Shown in pieces: positions 1-12,400 of a stretch of 64,000 nucleotides of DNA (positions within the stretch are counted from its first letter, which is position 1; every line of letters starts with the position of its first letter). The notes beneath the pieces are model-generated. The model worked only from the letters and a program-made list of their open reading frames with translations, did no database searches and was not told the DNA's origin. Source of the DNA: Aphelocoma coerulescens (taxonomy: Eukaryota; Chordata; Aves; Passeriformes; Corvidae); the NCBI RefSeq assembly GCF_041296385.1, contig NC_091017.1, positions 53,752,214 to 53,816,213 on the forward strand. The letters are read 5' to 3'. The position numbers and the translations under genes were made by a program.

Positions 1-3000
1 TGGTTTAAGTCTTTTTCTTCATGTTCATTTAATTGAATTACTAAAACATTTAGACAACATGAAAAGTCCTCCAGCATGATTTTCCTTAAATTCTCAATGT
101 GTGACAATTGTATAGGAAAACAACTCTGTCTTTTTGTGAGTAACTCAATGTACAGCTTTTTGGATTCAAAATATCAGTTCCCAAAAGAAGACACTTAGTT
201 TTAGTCTCTCTCACATAGTTCTAGTCTCTCTCTCTCTCCTCAACAGTTCTGTACCAATTCTGGGGCCTGCCTCCATCCACTATACTAGAACATAAAGTTC
301 ATGAGTAATCAGCCAGAGTAATGAATAAAGGAAACATTTGGGAGTATTCACTTGGTTTTGAGGAGAAAAAAATGTTAAGTACGATTTTGCCACAAGGAAG
401 AAATTTTGGACAACATAAGCTGAAATTTCTGACTTTAGGTGAAGGCACTGGATTCTGTCCAGTTGTTTGGGAACTGCAGCAGATATCTGACAGAAAAACA
501 AAATCAGACTAATCTTAATCTGCTTCAAATATGCAGAAAAAATCTGGTGTCAGATCCCTTTCTTCAGAGTCAGGTCTTGTACAACAAGGTTATTGAACTG
601 GAATTCTCTTTACCTTTCAAACCATTAGTATCCCACAGAACATTCTTATGATTGAATTACAAAGCTCATTTAAAACAGCAACATTTTTTTTTTTTTGAAC
701 TTGGACTTTTTCAGTTTGAATCCCAGAGCAGAATTTTGTGTTTTCTTCCTGGTGTTGACACAGAATTTCACCATCTCAGAGTGAGATAAGGGTTTCATTG
801 TTAAATGTGCAGTCAGTTGAGGGAGATACTAAAGGAGAGCCAAATGAAAATTGAAGTTTTGGAGAAAATACTGAAATTTAGTAGGGGAAAACCAGTCTTT
901 CATTTTCTGTTTGTCTCATTCAAATATCCATGAGTTGTATTAATTTCTTAGCTGCTACCCTTTGCCATGTTTATTAACCTTGCTAGTCTTTAATTCAATT
1001 TATGTAGTAGGCTTGTGGTGTTTGGAGTATAAGGGTTCTAACATTCTGCTCTCAGTATGAAATAATAGTAGTTATCAGACAAAGTCTCCTGTCTGTGGTA
1101 TAAATACCTTTAATTACAGATACGACCTTGGAGTGTTGATATACTAATAAAGCAGTATTATTCTCACTGTAACATTACCTTTTGGCTGCATGATTTTATA
1201 ACCACACTGTTTTAGGTTCAGTCCTGCATCAATGTAGCTATTATTTTTGAACTTTCCTTTTTAAAGGAAAGAATTCTGGCTGCTCATTGTTCCATCTCTC
1301 TCATCTTAGGGACAGTGATACATTAATATTATCCTATCAATGTACAGATCATTTTTTTCCAGTAGTGATATATGTATGGGTGAAACACAACTGATCTATC
1401 TGAAAATACGATTAAAAAGAGGAAAAAATCATCACATATCTACAACTTTAGTGGGTGTGTTCAAGCAGCGGTTTAAGACAAGTCATCATTGATGGAAATT
1501 TTAAGAATGGTGGTAATTTAGGGATGATTGCTCATGGACGTAGAAAAATTGGATACCTAGAGAAATTCGGATAGTTGTTCTTGTCCTATAAGCAGGGCAT
1601 GGGTAAATAATTACAGTTCTCAAGTGCACTGATGTGAATGTTCTAAGAGATATAAAGGATACATGGAAAATACTGGGCTTTCGAATAGAAGTGCTAATTC
1701 TCAGACAATAAAAGGTGTTAGGGAGGTATTCTGTTGAACAGGTGCTCTTAGTGTAACATTGATGGAAGTATGATATAGGCAGAAAAGTAACAAGCTCAAA
1801 CTGATGTTTAACGAGTTTCATATTTTTATGTATTTTTAATGTATTTGTAACTTTGTAGACTGTTAATACATAGTTACAATTTCAAGTACTTTTCCTGACC
1901 TCTCCCATAGTTTAACAAACTCTTAGTAGTACATTCCTGAAATTCTGTTCAGTCTTGCCTTTAGTCTAGCAAGGACACTTTGTTTTGCACCTTACATTGT
2001 AGACAAAATAAAGTGTAGAACTAAAAGGTTGGGGGGGGGGTCCAGTGGGGCAGAACCTGGGGGAAGTTACCTAGCCAACTGCTCTTCTAACTGGACAATA
2101 TTTGTGAGACATATTAGTTAATAACCTTATAAAAATTGTAGAAATACTGTATCACATGTGCATATCGCCATATTGTGCACCTCGAAAGCTTTTGATTAAA
2201 GGCTTGCTTTTACATTATCATTTTAACACTGGAAAGGTTTTGAGTTTTATTCAAGGCAACAAAACAAGCAGGAAAATATCAAGTAAAGGTAGCGAGAGAT
2301 GCATTCTGAGTTTAAGAATATTTTCCAAGAATTAAAGAAAATCAAAATACAAGAGCAAGATGTAGAAACACATATTCAGGGAAGGATAAAGGTATTGGAT
2401 GTGTGCATTGCATAGAGAATGATGGAAATAATAAAAGTGGTGGGTAGGATTATTTGCTGAAGATGGATTTCTTTTAAATAAAAGGGCAAAAATTGTGGAG
2501 AACAGGGCTCTGCTTTCATCAAAATCACTTTGAAAAAATTCTTCAGAGGTTACCTGGAAGCCTGCTGCAGACACTTGAAGTTGAATTTTCAATATAAGTA
2601 GCCATGTAAGTAATAATCTTAGATAGCTGGTTGTGAGAATTGTATTATTCCATTAAAAGCTATTACAAATTGAAGGTCTCTGTTATTTCTGAATGTGGTA
2701 GTCACCTAATTTCTTTGTTGAATAACTGCTTTATCACCAAAAGGGGATGCTTCTTTAGGCAAGTAATGAGGAGTTCTAGAAAATATGCTTAAAGAAAATT
2801 AGCCTGGATGAAATTACAAAAGTGGTCTCAGTTAAAGAGCATAATAAGTAATAATTAAAAACAGAGGTGATGTGACTTAGGCCTTCATTAGAAAATGAGG
2901 GAATTGTGGTAAACTGTGGGGACTGGTTAGTGAATTTAGATGTACTACCATGCTCTTGGTTAATATATTGAAGTAATGGATTGGAGTAATGAAAATGGAG

Positions 3001-6000
3001 CAGTATTAGGCAATAAAAAGTGCAATGTTCTGCAATTTTACAATAATGATAATTATTTCTGTCAGGAGATAGGTGTTTATAGAATGAGAATAGCTGATCA
3101 GAAGAGCTCTTAAGTGTACCAAGAAGAGATACTTCAAATACCAAAAGCTGAAAATTGTACCTGCAAAAATATAGACTAAAAACCAGGCCCTTTGGATGGC
3201 AGGGGCAATTACTAAAATAATTTGTCAATTGTTGAGGTTGATTTTTATCACTACGATATGTCTTATCAGGAATAAACATTTTTCAAAATTTTTAGAACTA
3301 GAAGATGTTTAGTCTAGTGGAAAGAGGGTGTCAAAGCAGGAAATTAGAAAGTGAGAATAATTCTCTAGATTGGGTTTACCAAACAGGTTCCCTGTGTGCT
3401 TCAGCTACATTAGAAGCTGATGAACTGTCTCTTGTGGTCAGCTGCTCCTTTGTGCTCTTCTTTCTCTCTCTCCTTCCCTCCCTCTTGAATATGAACTCTG
3501 TTATCCTCTCACCTTCTTGCTTTACTCTAGCCTGGGTCATACTGTCCTTCAGTGCAAACATTTAAAGTGTTCAAGCCCTTTCTCCCCTTGTTTAGATCAC
3601 TGCTGTTCTGCGCTTCATGCAGGATGTGTTTAACAGTCTTCTTCCTACTTGTAGTGTTTTCAGGGCTGATACCAAATTTTAAAGTAAAATAAGAAGCAGT
3701 CACGGTAGGAAAATCTTCTCAAACCATCTTTCACTATTAGCTCTTTGTGAAGAGCAAATGAACAATACTAATTTTATGGATGTCAAATTAGTATCAAGAA
3801 GGTATTTTCCTCCAGAATTTGTCATTTTCATGAACTCTTATCACTTCTAGTTCAAGAACTCAAGAAGTATTAATTGATTCTTCTAATTCAGAAGTACTTT
3901 TCTCCATACCGTACAGGTAACAAAATAGCTTCTTCCTGCCCTCTTGAATTGGGTTTCTTTCTCTGGATCATTTACGTCAATTAAAATAATTTCAACAGAG
4001 GCAAAATTTTGAACTGTTCTCTGGCTCTTAATACCTCTAATAATCTTACTCAGAGCAGCATGGAAAAGGCAAAATGAACTATGTGGCTCACCACAGGAGA
4101 GCCCTGGTGGCAGGTGAAGCACTGTGTGATGCAAGTTGGAATTTCTTAAAATTGACACAGCCCCCATTAAAAACTGTGTCACTGACAGAGCTCAAAATCT
4201 AGTTGTCAATAAGGAATGTCAGTGGCTGAGATGTCTATAGTATGGTCTCATAGGAAAGTTTTGATCAAGAATAATGGTATTTTGAATGATTTCAGCAATT
4301 CATTTTTGTAGTAAAGCTGGCAGATGACACAAACACTGATGGAAAGGAAGTGGCTACATCTGCAGAGTAATCAGCTCCTTCAGTATAACTGGAATTGAGA
4401 AGGGAAAAAAAGGAGGTGGAGAGGGAAGAAGCCTGTGAGTTGTATTTCAAGGTGAGAGATGCTTCATAATGAAGTATTCAACATTACTTGAGGAATAAGA
4501 CAAGATATGCTTTGATCCATCTCCTGGTGTTCTGGTCTAGCAGTGGGGCTGCTGTTACAAAAATAAATAGGATTGAAAATTAAAGGAAGAGGATATCTGT
4601 TTGCAGAATGCGATGTATGTTAAAAGGATTACATTGTACATGAATATATACACACATTATAAAGTTTTTTTTGTTCTGGTATTTCAGTCTGTGTTTATGA
4701 GTTCTTGTGCTGTCTCCCTTCCTTTATGAGCTCTGCAGAAACTGGGAACATTTGCAGCTCAGAATAAAAGAATAACAGAATTACAGATTATTATGAGTTG
4801 GAAGGGACCCATAAGGATCATCGCAGGAAGTACTTATTTTTTCTCCAAGGAAATAAATCGGTTTCCAGAATCTTTTTAAACTTTCTGTGAAGCATGCTGG
4901 GGACAGGATGGTGACCAAGTGACTCTGTGCTCTGTGGTCATAGAGAAAATCCTTTGTGCAGCCTCACTAGTGTTCTTTCTGTGAGGCTTAGGTTCACATC
5001 ATTAACCAGATTTGGAATCAGGGAGAATTTCCTCCCAGGTAAGCTTGGCAGGGAGAACATACCTTGGGATATTTAGGAAATGTATCTTGCCTGTCATTGT
5101 AGCTGGCAAGGATGTCAGTGATACCATCTTTCTTTCTGTATGTCTGTTCAAGTTTTAAGAAATTTGAAAAATCTTCTTACTTAACATTTTAGGTTTGTTC
5201 TTGAACACTTGGACAACCTCTGAAGTTTTTCTGTATAAAAAAATTAAATCTAATGACCCAGGGTCCATCTCCTATGAAATCAAAATGCTTTTTTGTTTGT
5301 ACCTTCCCCCTTTTTTATCTTCAGATTGAAAGAGATGCTTATTTTATTGTGCCGTATCATAAAAGGACCAGCAGAGCTCCATTATTATTATCCCACTTCA
5401 CTCCATTGGGTACTAGGACATAACATCCTCTTGTGTCCACATTCTGGTTCTTCAGTACAAACTAGAAGAAAATTCTTGGTAAATTGATGAAATTAAAATG
5501 CATCCTCACCTCTTTGATTTGTGCCTTTTTTTTCTGTATAAACCAGTTAGGAGGAAAAAACTGAACTATCAGAGCCTCCTGTACTTGAGGTGGGCCTTTC
5601 ATGGAAACTCTTAGACTTTGTGTCCTTCTGTAAATGCACAAAGTAGAGAGTATATTCTGTAAGGGAATATATTTTTAAAAGTTTTTGGTCTTTTGTCTGC
5701 ACAGTGAGAGTGCTTTCCCTGTTTTTAAAGAAAAGTAAGTTTGGTAATGTTTAACTTTTAAATGACTTTCATTGAGGAGCTTTCAGTTTGGTGTTTGAAC
5801 CAGTGTATTAATCAAGCTGGTGAAGGAACATTAGTAATCCCTTGGTGTGCTATAGCTTCATGAACTGAAGAAACCTGTGGTGAAAAGTTATTTTGTATTT
5901 GTTACACATTCTCAGTAGAAATTGATAGAAGGCACTTCACATTGATTCATTACAGCTGATCAAACACATCTGTCCCAAACCTCATGGTTTGTTGTATGAA

Positions 6001-6360
6001 AAAACTTTCCAAACGTTTTTCTGTTTAGGATTGTATTTTTATGTTGGAAGACAGTTTTTGGGGTTTTTTGTTTTATTTTTCTTCCTTTACCTTTTTTATC
6101 TAACATTTGTTCAAAAAGCGCAGGTGGAGATTGTGTTATGAACTAAGAAATTCAATTTGATAATTCTGAAAATTCATATGAAATAAGAGAGCCAAGTCAT
6201 ATATGATCCTCCACAAAATGAACAAACCAGAAATCTAATTATTCTGAATCAAATAAAAGAATATCAGATATGCTGTTGTTTTAGTTAAATAAATTATATT
6301 GCACTAACAATGCACAGAATTAATTAAATACGTAATTATTATGGTTACTGTTTTGTTTAG
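1..6360 (+). other. GABRG1: Intron upstream of the first visible GABRG1 exon (partial)
   Basis: I found no exon in this stretch; the sequence that should encode the N-terminal helix of a gamma subunit is not recognisable here. It is AT-rich and holds a (TC)n run at 225-238, a run of ten G at 2031-2040 and a small CR1 scrap near 4.76-4.83 kb. Open frames such as the 167-codon one on the minus strand at 2776-3279 look like chance. Confidence 0.75.
4761..4832 (-). repeat. CR1 LINE 3' end scrap
   Basis: The stretch reads like the reverse complement of a CR1 tail: degenerate agaat-type repeats, then gagttggaagggaccc and ataaggatcatcg. This is the usual order in bird CR1 copies lying on the minus strand. 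Only about 70 bases are left. Confidence 0.65.
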
Positions 6361-6428
6361 TGAGAACTACGGTAATTGAAACAGATGTCTATGTTAACAG
6401 CATCGGTCCAGTTGACCCAATCAATATG
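6361..6428 (+). CDS. GABRG1: GABRG1 68-bp exon (exon 3 by comparison with mammalian gamma genes)
   Basis: The exon follows a T-rich acceptor ending ttttgtttag and is followed by gtaagt. Its first two bases finish a codon, probably Val, begun in the upstream exon; 22 whole codons follow. The peptide [15 protein letters not shown] continues with PVDPINM and is the first beta strand region of the extracellular domain. A length of 68 bp at this place is standard for the GABA-A subunit family. Human gamma-1 has Pro where this copy has the second residue Thr, as I recall it. The exon stands alone, 16.5 kb from the next one. Confidence 0.93.
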
Positions 6429-9400
6429 GTAAGTTCTGATTATTGACAGAAAACATCATCTGCATGTTGCTATGGATTAATATTATGAAATAATTCTAAT
6501 CTCAATTAAATAAGTTTCTTTATTTCTTATTGTGTATTCTTATGCTGTTGGATATGATTGTGGTTATTGCAAAGGTACGTTTAGTCTCTCTGTTTGAAAT
6601 TGTTGTAAAAATACATTCTTTCTTTTAAAAAAATGGGACCACACAGAATACATTGCATCAGGTTCTTGTTTTAGTTTGTGTTGAATATTTCCACAATGTT
6701 TGCATATACCTGGTTTATCTCTGGCCTGGTTTGATTTCCTGGAGCTACTCTTCAGAGCCTAAGAAAAATAACAATTGACACAGAAGTTGTGAACAAAATT
6801 ATTTTCAGTGAAGTGATCCATTGTTTGATTGGTTTTTCTTCAAATTCATAGAAAGAAAAATTTGAAATTAACTCTTTTATCTTCCTTTTTCCATTTAGTC
6901 TTCTGTGTCCTTTTCAGTGTGTGTGTATACGTGGCTGGTTTCTTAGAAGTTGAACAATGCATCTCACCTGGTTTCTGGTAGACCTGTTGAGCTCTCACCT
7001 ATCTGTTTAGTACCAACACTGAAGTAACAGCACTTATGAGGAAGTTGAGTGTGCGGTATTTTCATAGTTCTCTTAGGTCGTGCATTGTATGAGATGGTGG
7101 TGTTGGAGGCTTTATAAAGGCCTTTTGGCATGACTTCTGCCCAGGACCAAGATGGGGACTTGCCCTCAGGTTATTTTGAGTTTATGTCCTTTAACAAAGG
7201 TAAACTCCTTTTACCTCCCTACAAAATTGCTGACAGTGTTGAATTTGCATGGCAGAGAAGAGTTTTGTTCAGAGGCTGGAGTATGCCAGTGCAGGGGGCT
7301 TCTGAGCATTTTCTGAGAGTGCAGTAATTCTCAATTATTGTTGAGGATCTTGTGGTTTAGATGTATGTCATCATGTGTGGGTGGGGAATAGTGACTTCTG
7401 GTAATGGGAAGCCAAGCAAGAAAAACCAGTGGTACTTAGATACTGTGGATAAAGAGGGAGATCTGTGGCAAAGGATATTCATTCTAGCATAGTGATCGAA
7501 AAAACTTGGGGTTGTCATTACCTGGGTCTGTGGCACGGAAGTCCATGTCTCAGGCCAGGACTGTATGTAATGAAGTGCGTGATAGAGCATAAGAGCGATG
7601 GAGTGGGGAAAATTTTCCAGCTTGCATGTCCGGTGTAAATGGTGTCTTTGTTTTTTTCTGTCTCCCTTTTGTGGTATTTCTCATTTGGTTCTCTCTGTCC
7701 AATCATCTTCTGAAGGAACTTAACTGTGGAAGCAAACTGTGAGGATGTGTAAGGAGGATCTAGCAAGTGGTAGAGACTTCTTTTTCCAGTAACCTATGTA
7801 AGCTCTTCAGCCTGTGGCCAGTAGGTATTGCACACACTGGAACTGAACATGAGAAATGCTTACAGATTCAGTTTTCTAGTTGTAAAGAGCCAGGACATGT
7901 CTGGCTTTGCAGAATAACCCTGCCCCATCTCCCATGCCCTCCTCTTGTCTCTGCAGCCACTGGGCAGTCTTCCAGTTACGGTTCAGCTGTGAACCGTGAC
8001 CTCTCCTGTGCCCACAGCTGCCTTCTCCTTACTCAGCCCAGAGCTGGGAGTATCAGCCATGGAACTGTTTCATGTCAGTTATTTAGAGGTCTCTCCACAT
8101 CTGCTAGAGCTGTGCTCAGGCTGGGCAGTGATGTCCTTGCCATGCTGCTAGTAAAAGCCAGTCATACTGGCTTATATTCCAAGGTAAGGATTGGCATCCT
8201 ACTGAAAAGGTTTATTACTTCACTAGAGAGAGGGATCATATTATTTAATAATGTATATTAACTAGATGTTTCTCTCCAAACTTCTGACTTCTCTTAAAAG
8301 AAAAGATAATGAAGCATGCCACCAAAGGGTAATAAGGTAAATGTTACTAAGGTATAGAACTTTAAAAACTATTCTAGTCTTTTTAAAAATGGACAGAAAA
8401 CTACTTAGCAATTTAAATTACAGTCTAAAACCACTGTGGCCTTCATAAAAGGCCAATTGCTTTCACTGGCCTTGGACTTCAAGAACATGGCTTGTATGAG
8501 CATCTGACATCAGCACAGAGATCAAACATTTGTAAAAATAGTAAAACCATATATCTGAAAATAATTTGATTAGAGTTTCAAAAAAAAAGTTTTTGTTCTG
8601 GGAAACAATGTTCTCAGCAAAATAAATAGTAACAAATTTTACCCTGTAAGCTCTCTTAATGTGGGCTGTTGGTTTCCTTAGGAAGGCACTTTCCCTGGAG
8701 TCAACACTGAGATTTTTAACTAATAATCCAAAAATTGCTTCCATTTCAAGGGCTGTCCTTAGTCCCTTATTTGATTACTTAATAAGAGAATACATTTTCT
8801 GTGATTTCCAATCCCCATTTGCCACATATGTTAATTTACACTGGCAAATGTTGTCGTTTAACTATTAAGCTTGGATACAACATGATGTAGAGGGTATTTT
8901 TTCTGACAGTGATGCTGAAGCAGCATATCAAGGGAGTATGTTTGTCTGAAAGCTTTAGAGAACACATACTATGAGAGGAAACAGATTTGGTTTTTTAATT
9001 GTCTATTTTCCCCTTGCTATTTGATAAACTTTCACTTTCATAATTGGGGTCTATGCATGACATTCATTAGGACTTGTTTTTGAAGGCTGTTGTATTCTGG
9101 CGCAACATTTTAGATGCTATAGTCATCCCATGATTAAGGTACATTTTGCTAGAGCTTGTGACCTCTTCAGGCATCTGCAGCCTGAGGAGACACCTTTAAC
9201 AAGTGTCTGGATCAGTAGCATATTTAGGCTTAAAATACTAAGTCTAAAAATTTTGGATCTATCTTTTAGAGCTAACCTGTGCTATGCATTGTGCAAAGCC
9301 ATCTAAAATGCAGCTAAGTGCCATTACATGGCACATGCAGGACTACCAGGGTATCAAGCCCAGCCAACGTGGATTTGTGAAAGTAAGGTCCGGCTTGACC

Positions 9401-12400
9401 AACCTGGTCTCCTTCTATGACAAAATGACCAGCTATGTAGACAAGGGAAAGGCTGTGGTCTGTCTAGACTTCAGTATAATATTTGACACCATCTCCCACA
9501 GCATCCTCCTGGATAACCTGGCAGCTCGTAGCTTGGATGGGTGAACTCTAGAATGGGTAAAAAACTGGCTGGCTGGTCGGTCCCAGAGAGTTGTGGCGCA
9601 TGGAGCTCAATTCAGTTGGCAGCCAATTGCTAGCAGTGTTCCCCAGGGGTTGATACATTGGGGCAAGTTCTGTCTTTATTGATGATCTGGATGAGGGGAT
9701 CAAGTGCGCCTTCAGTAAATTTGCAGATGATACTAAGTTGAGTGGGAGTGTTCATGTGCTTGAGGGTAGGAAGGCTCTGCAGACAGACTTGGCCAAACTT
9801 GATCAGTTGGCCAAGGACAACTGCAGGAAGTTAATAAGGCAATGTGCCAGGTCCTGCACTTTGGTCTCAACAACCCCGTGCAGTGCTACAGGCTGGGGTA
9901 AGAGTGGCTTGAGAGCTGTTCAGCAGAAAGGGACTTGGGAGTGCTGGTTGACAGCAGCTGAACATGAGCCAGTGTGTGTGCCCAGGTGTCATCCTGGCCT
10001 ATATCAGCAATAGTGTGGCCAGCAGGACCAGGGCAGGGGTTGTCCCCCTGTGCTTGGCACTGGTGAGGCTGCACCTTGAGTGCTTCAGTTCTGGGTCCCT
10101 CACTTTAAAAAGGACATTGAGGTGCTGGAGCATGGAGCATGTCCAGTAAAGTGCAACAAGACTTATGAAATATCTAGAAAACCTGTCTTAGGGGGAACAG
10201 CTGAGGGAGCTGGGTTTGTTTACTCTTGAGAAGAGGAGGCTCAGGGGGAAGGAACCTCATCATTTGGTACAGCTCCCTGAAAGGAGGTGGTAGTGAAGCA
10301 GGGCCCAGTCTCTTTTACTGTGCCTACAGTGAGAGGACAAGAAGAACTGGCCTCAAGGTGAGGCAGGTGATACTCAGATTGGATATTGAGAAACTTTTTT
10401 CACTGTTTGGATAGTCAGGCATTGGAATAGGCTGCCTGGGGAGGCGGTGGAGTCATCATTGGCAATCACCTGGACGTGTTTAGTAGGTGTCTGGATCTCA
10501 TGCTGGGTGATGTGGTTTACTGGTTTAGGGGCTACAATTCTGGATTGGTGGTCAGACTTGATGATCTTACAGCTTTCTTCCAACCTTGATGATTTGATGA
10601 TTCTAAGTGCATTTTTATTAGCAAAATCTTGATCCTCAGTAGCTCTGCAGTAGTCTAGGGTTTTCTTTACAGAGTTTAGATATGCAGTGGCTATTTAGAG
10701 CCTATTTTTACTATATATTGAACACTATAAGTAGAAGTATTAGGCTTTTACTGCCTTTCTCCTTCCAAGCTAGGGCCAAGATGAAAAGCAACCACTGTTT
10801 GGTGGTGATCAAAGTAGCAGAGTCAGATATTTGGTCCCAGTGCAAAAATGCATGTTGGTCCATGCTGCCTGTTGGCCTCATTAGCTTTCTCTGCCCTGTA
10901 TTCATCCCCCAAACCCTGTGTATTCATAAATATGCAAAGTTTTGTGCTACTGATGCCCCAAGATGTCCAGGGGAGAACCATGCCAGCACACAGCTGGCAA
11001 TCACAGCTTTTGTGGTTTGACAAGACGGCTCAAGTGGACAATTCAGCTGGCAGGGAGAGGCATGGCACCCCTCCAAGACATTTTTTCCTTCCTTTAACTA
11101 AGAGAAGACCTTTTCTTGTAATTTCTGTTTGATCAAAACTCTCAAGACAATAAAGAGTAATACCACAAATTAGAGAAATTTTTTGAGAAGGAATGCGGGA
11201 GCAGTTCCTTAAGTAAGATGCAGAATTGCATTGTGTCAAAAATGAAGAGCAAAGAGAAGAGCTTATACTTTCCCTGTATTTGGTGTATATTTACTCAAGT
11301 TTCATATAGTAAATAGTTAGAAAGAAGCAGATTGTTTCTGTAGAGATGCACAGATATTGTGACTGATAGACTAAAAATTGAAAGTGCTCCACCAGACTGT
11401 CTATATCTGTCTGTGTAAAACTGCATACATATATAAATATGTAGGTTTACAGAAACAAAATGATACTTTTAAATTTCTGTGCTTTTTAATGTGTTTCTAA
11501 GTCATGACTTAGCACTTTGTAGCATTCTGATATCATTGCCATTTTAGTGTGTTTGAGTGCTACTACTTTTTATTTCCCTTCCTGCAGATGAGATGATGCT
11601 CTGTATTCGCTTTCTGTATTTATTACTGGAACTTGCTGTTAGAAGGTCCAATCTGAAAATTCCAGGATAAATTTTTAGGACTGCACTTCACTAGACTAGT
11701 TCAGTTTCCTTGTTATTTTCCAGCATTTCTCTTCTGTGGATAATTTAGCTTTTGTCACACGATCTTTGCTTATTATCTGTTGAAGGCTACTGTGATTGCA
11801 GGTTGAAGCCATACTTTAAAGCCTACCACTCTAATTTTTAACAAGAGAGCTAAGTCACTTAGAAAATCAGATACTCACAGAGTATACAATATGCTACTTT
11901 AGTAGGCAGACTGCATGGCCTGGACATTGGTAGGATACAATTTGTCTTGTCATATTGTACCATTTATGACTTTATGTAGAATGGTGGTGAATTTTAAGTA
12001 TCCTTTGACTTCAAAATTCCACTTCTTTCTCTAGTTGCAATAACTAGCTGCAGATTTTTTTTTTTTTCCAAAGTATTCAAGTATCAATAGGATCAGTATC
12101 CTGAAACAGATTGCTCAACACTATTGCACATGTGGAGGATACTTCATGGCCTGGTGTGTCACTGCACTTATTCTACTGGTCACTAAATTTGTATTGAGGA
12201 TTTGAAGGTTTGTACTCTTACTTTACAATGCAATTTAATTTACACAAAGTACACTAGAGTATAAGTAATCATGACCTGAAGATACTTTACGTAAAGGTAC
12301 CCTGAAATCCAGTACTTAAAGATACGCACTCTTTCTGTGCATTATTCTGTAAAGGTAGTTTAAACTCTGGTTTTGAATTGTATTCAGTGTTGTGTTACTC

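Noticed and set aside
2776..3279. 167-codon open frame on the - strand
   Set aside because: The composition is typical of AT-rich non-coding DNA (rich in Phe, Tyr, Ser, Asn and His), with no recognisable fold or neighbour.
7767..8261. 164-codon open frame on the + strand in the long intron
   Set aside because: It has no domain or motif that I recognise and no suitable splice sites, and the codon use looks random. It is best explained as chance.
9284..10414. Several short open frames, apparently a reverse transcriptase gene
   Set aside because: They are pieces of one degenerate CR1 element with stops and frameshifts, not separate genes.
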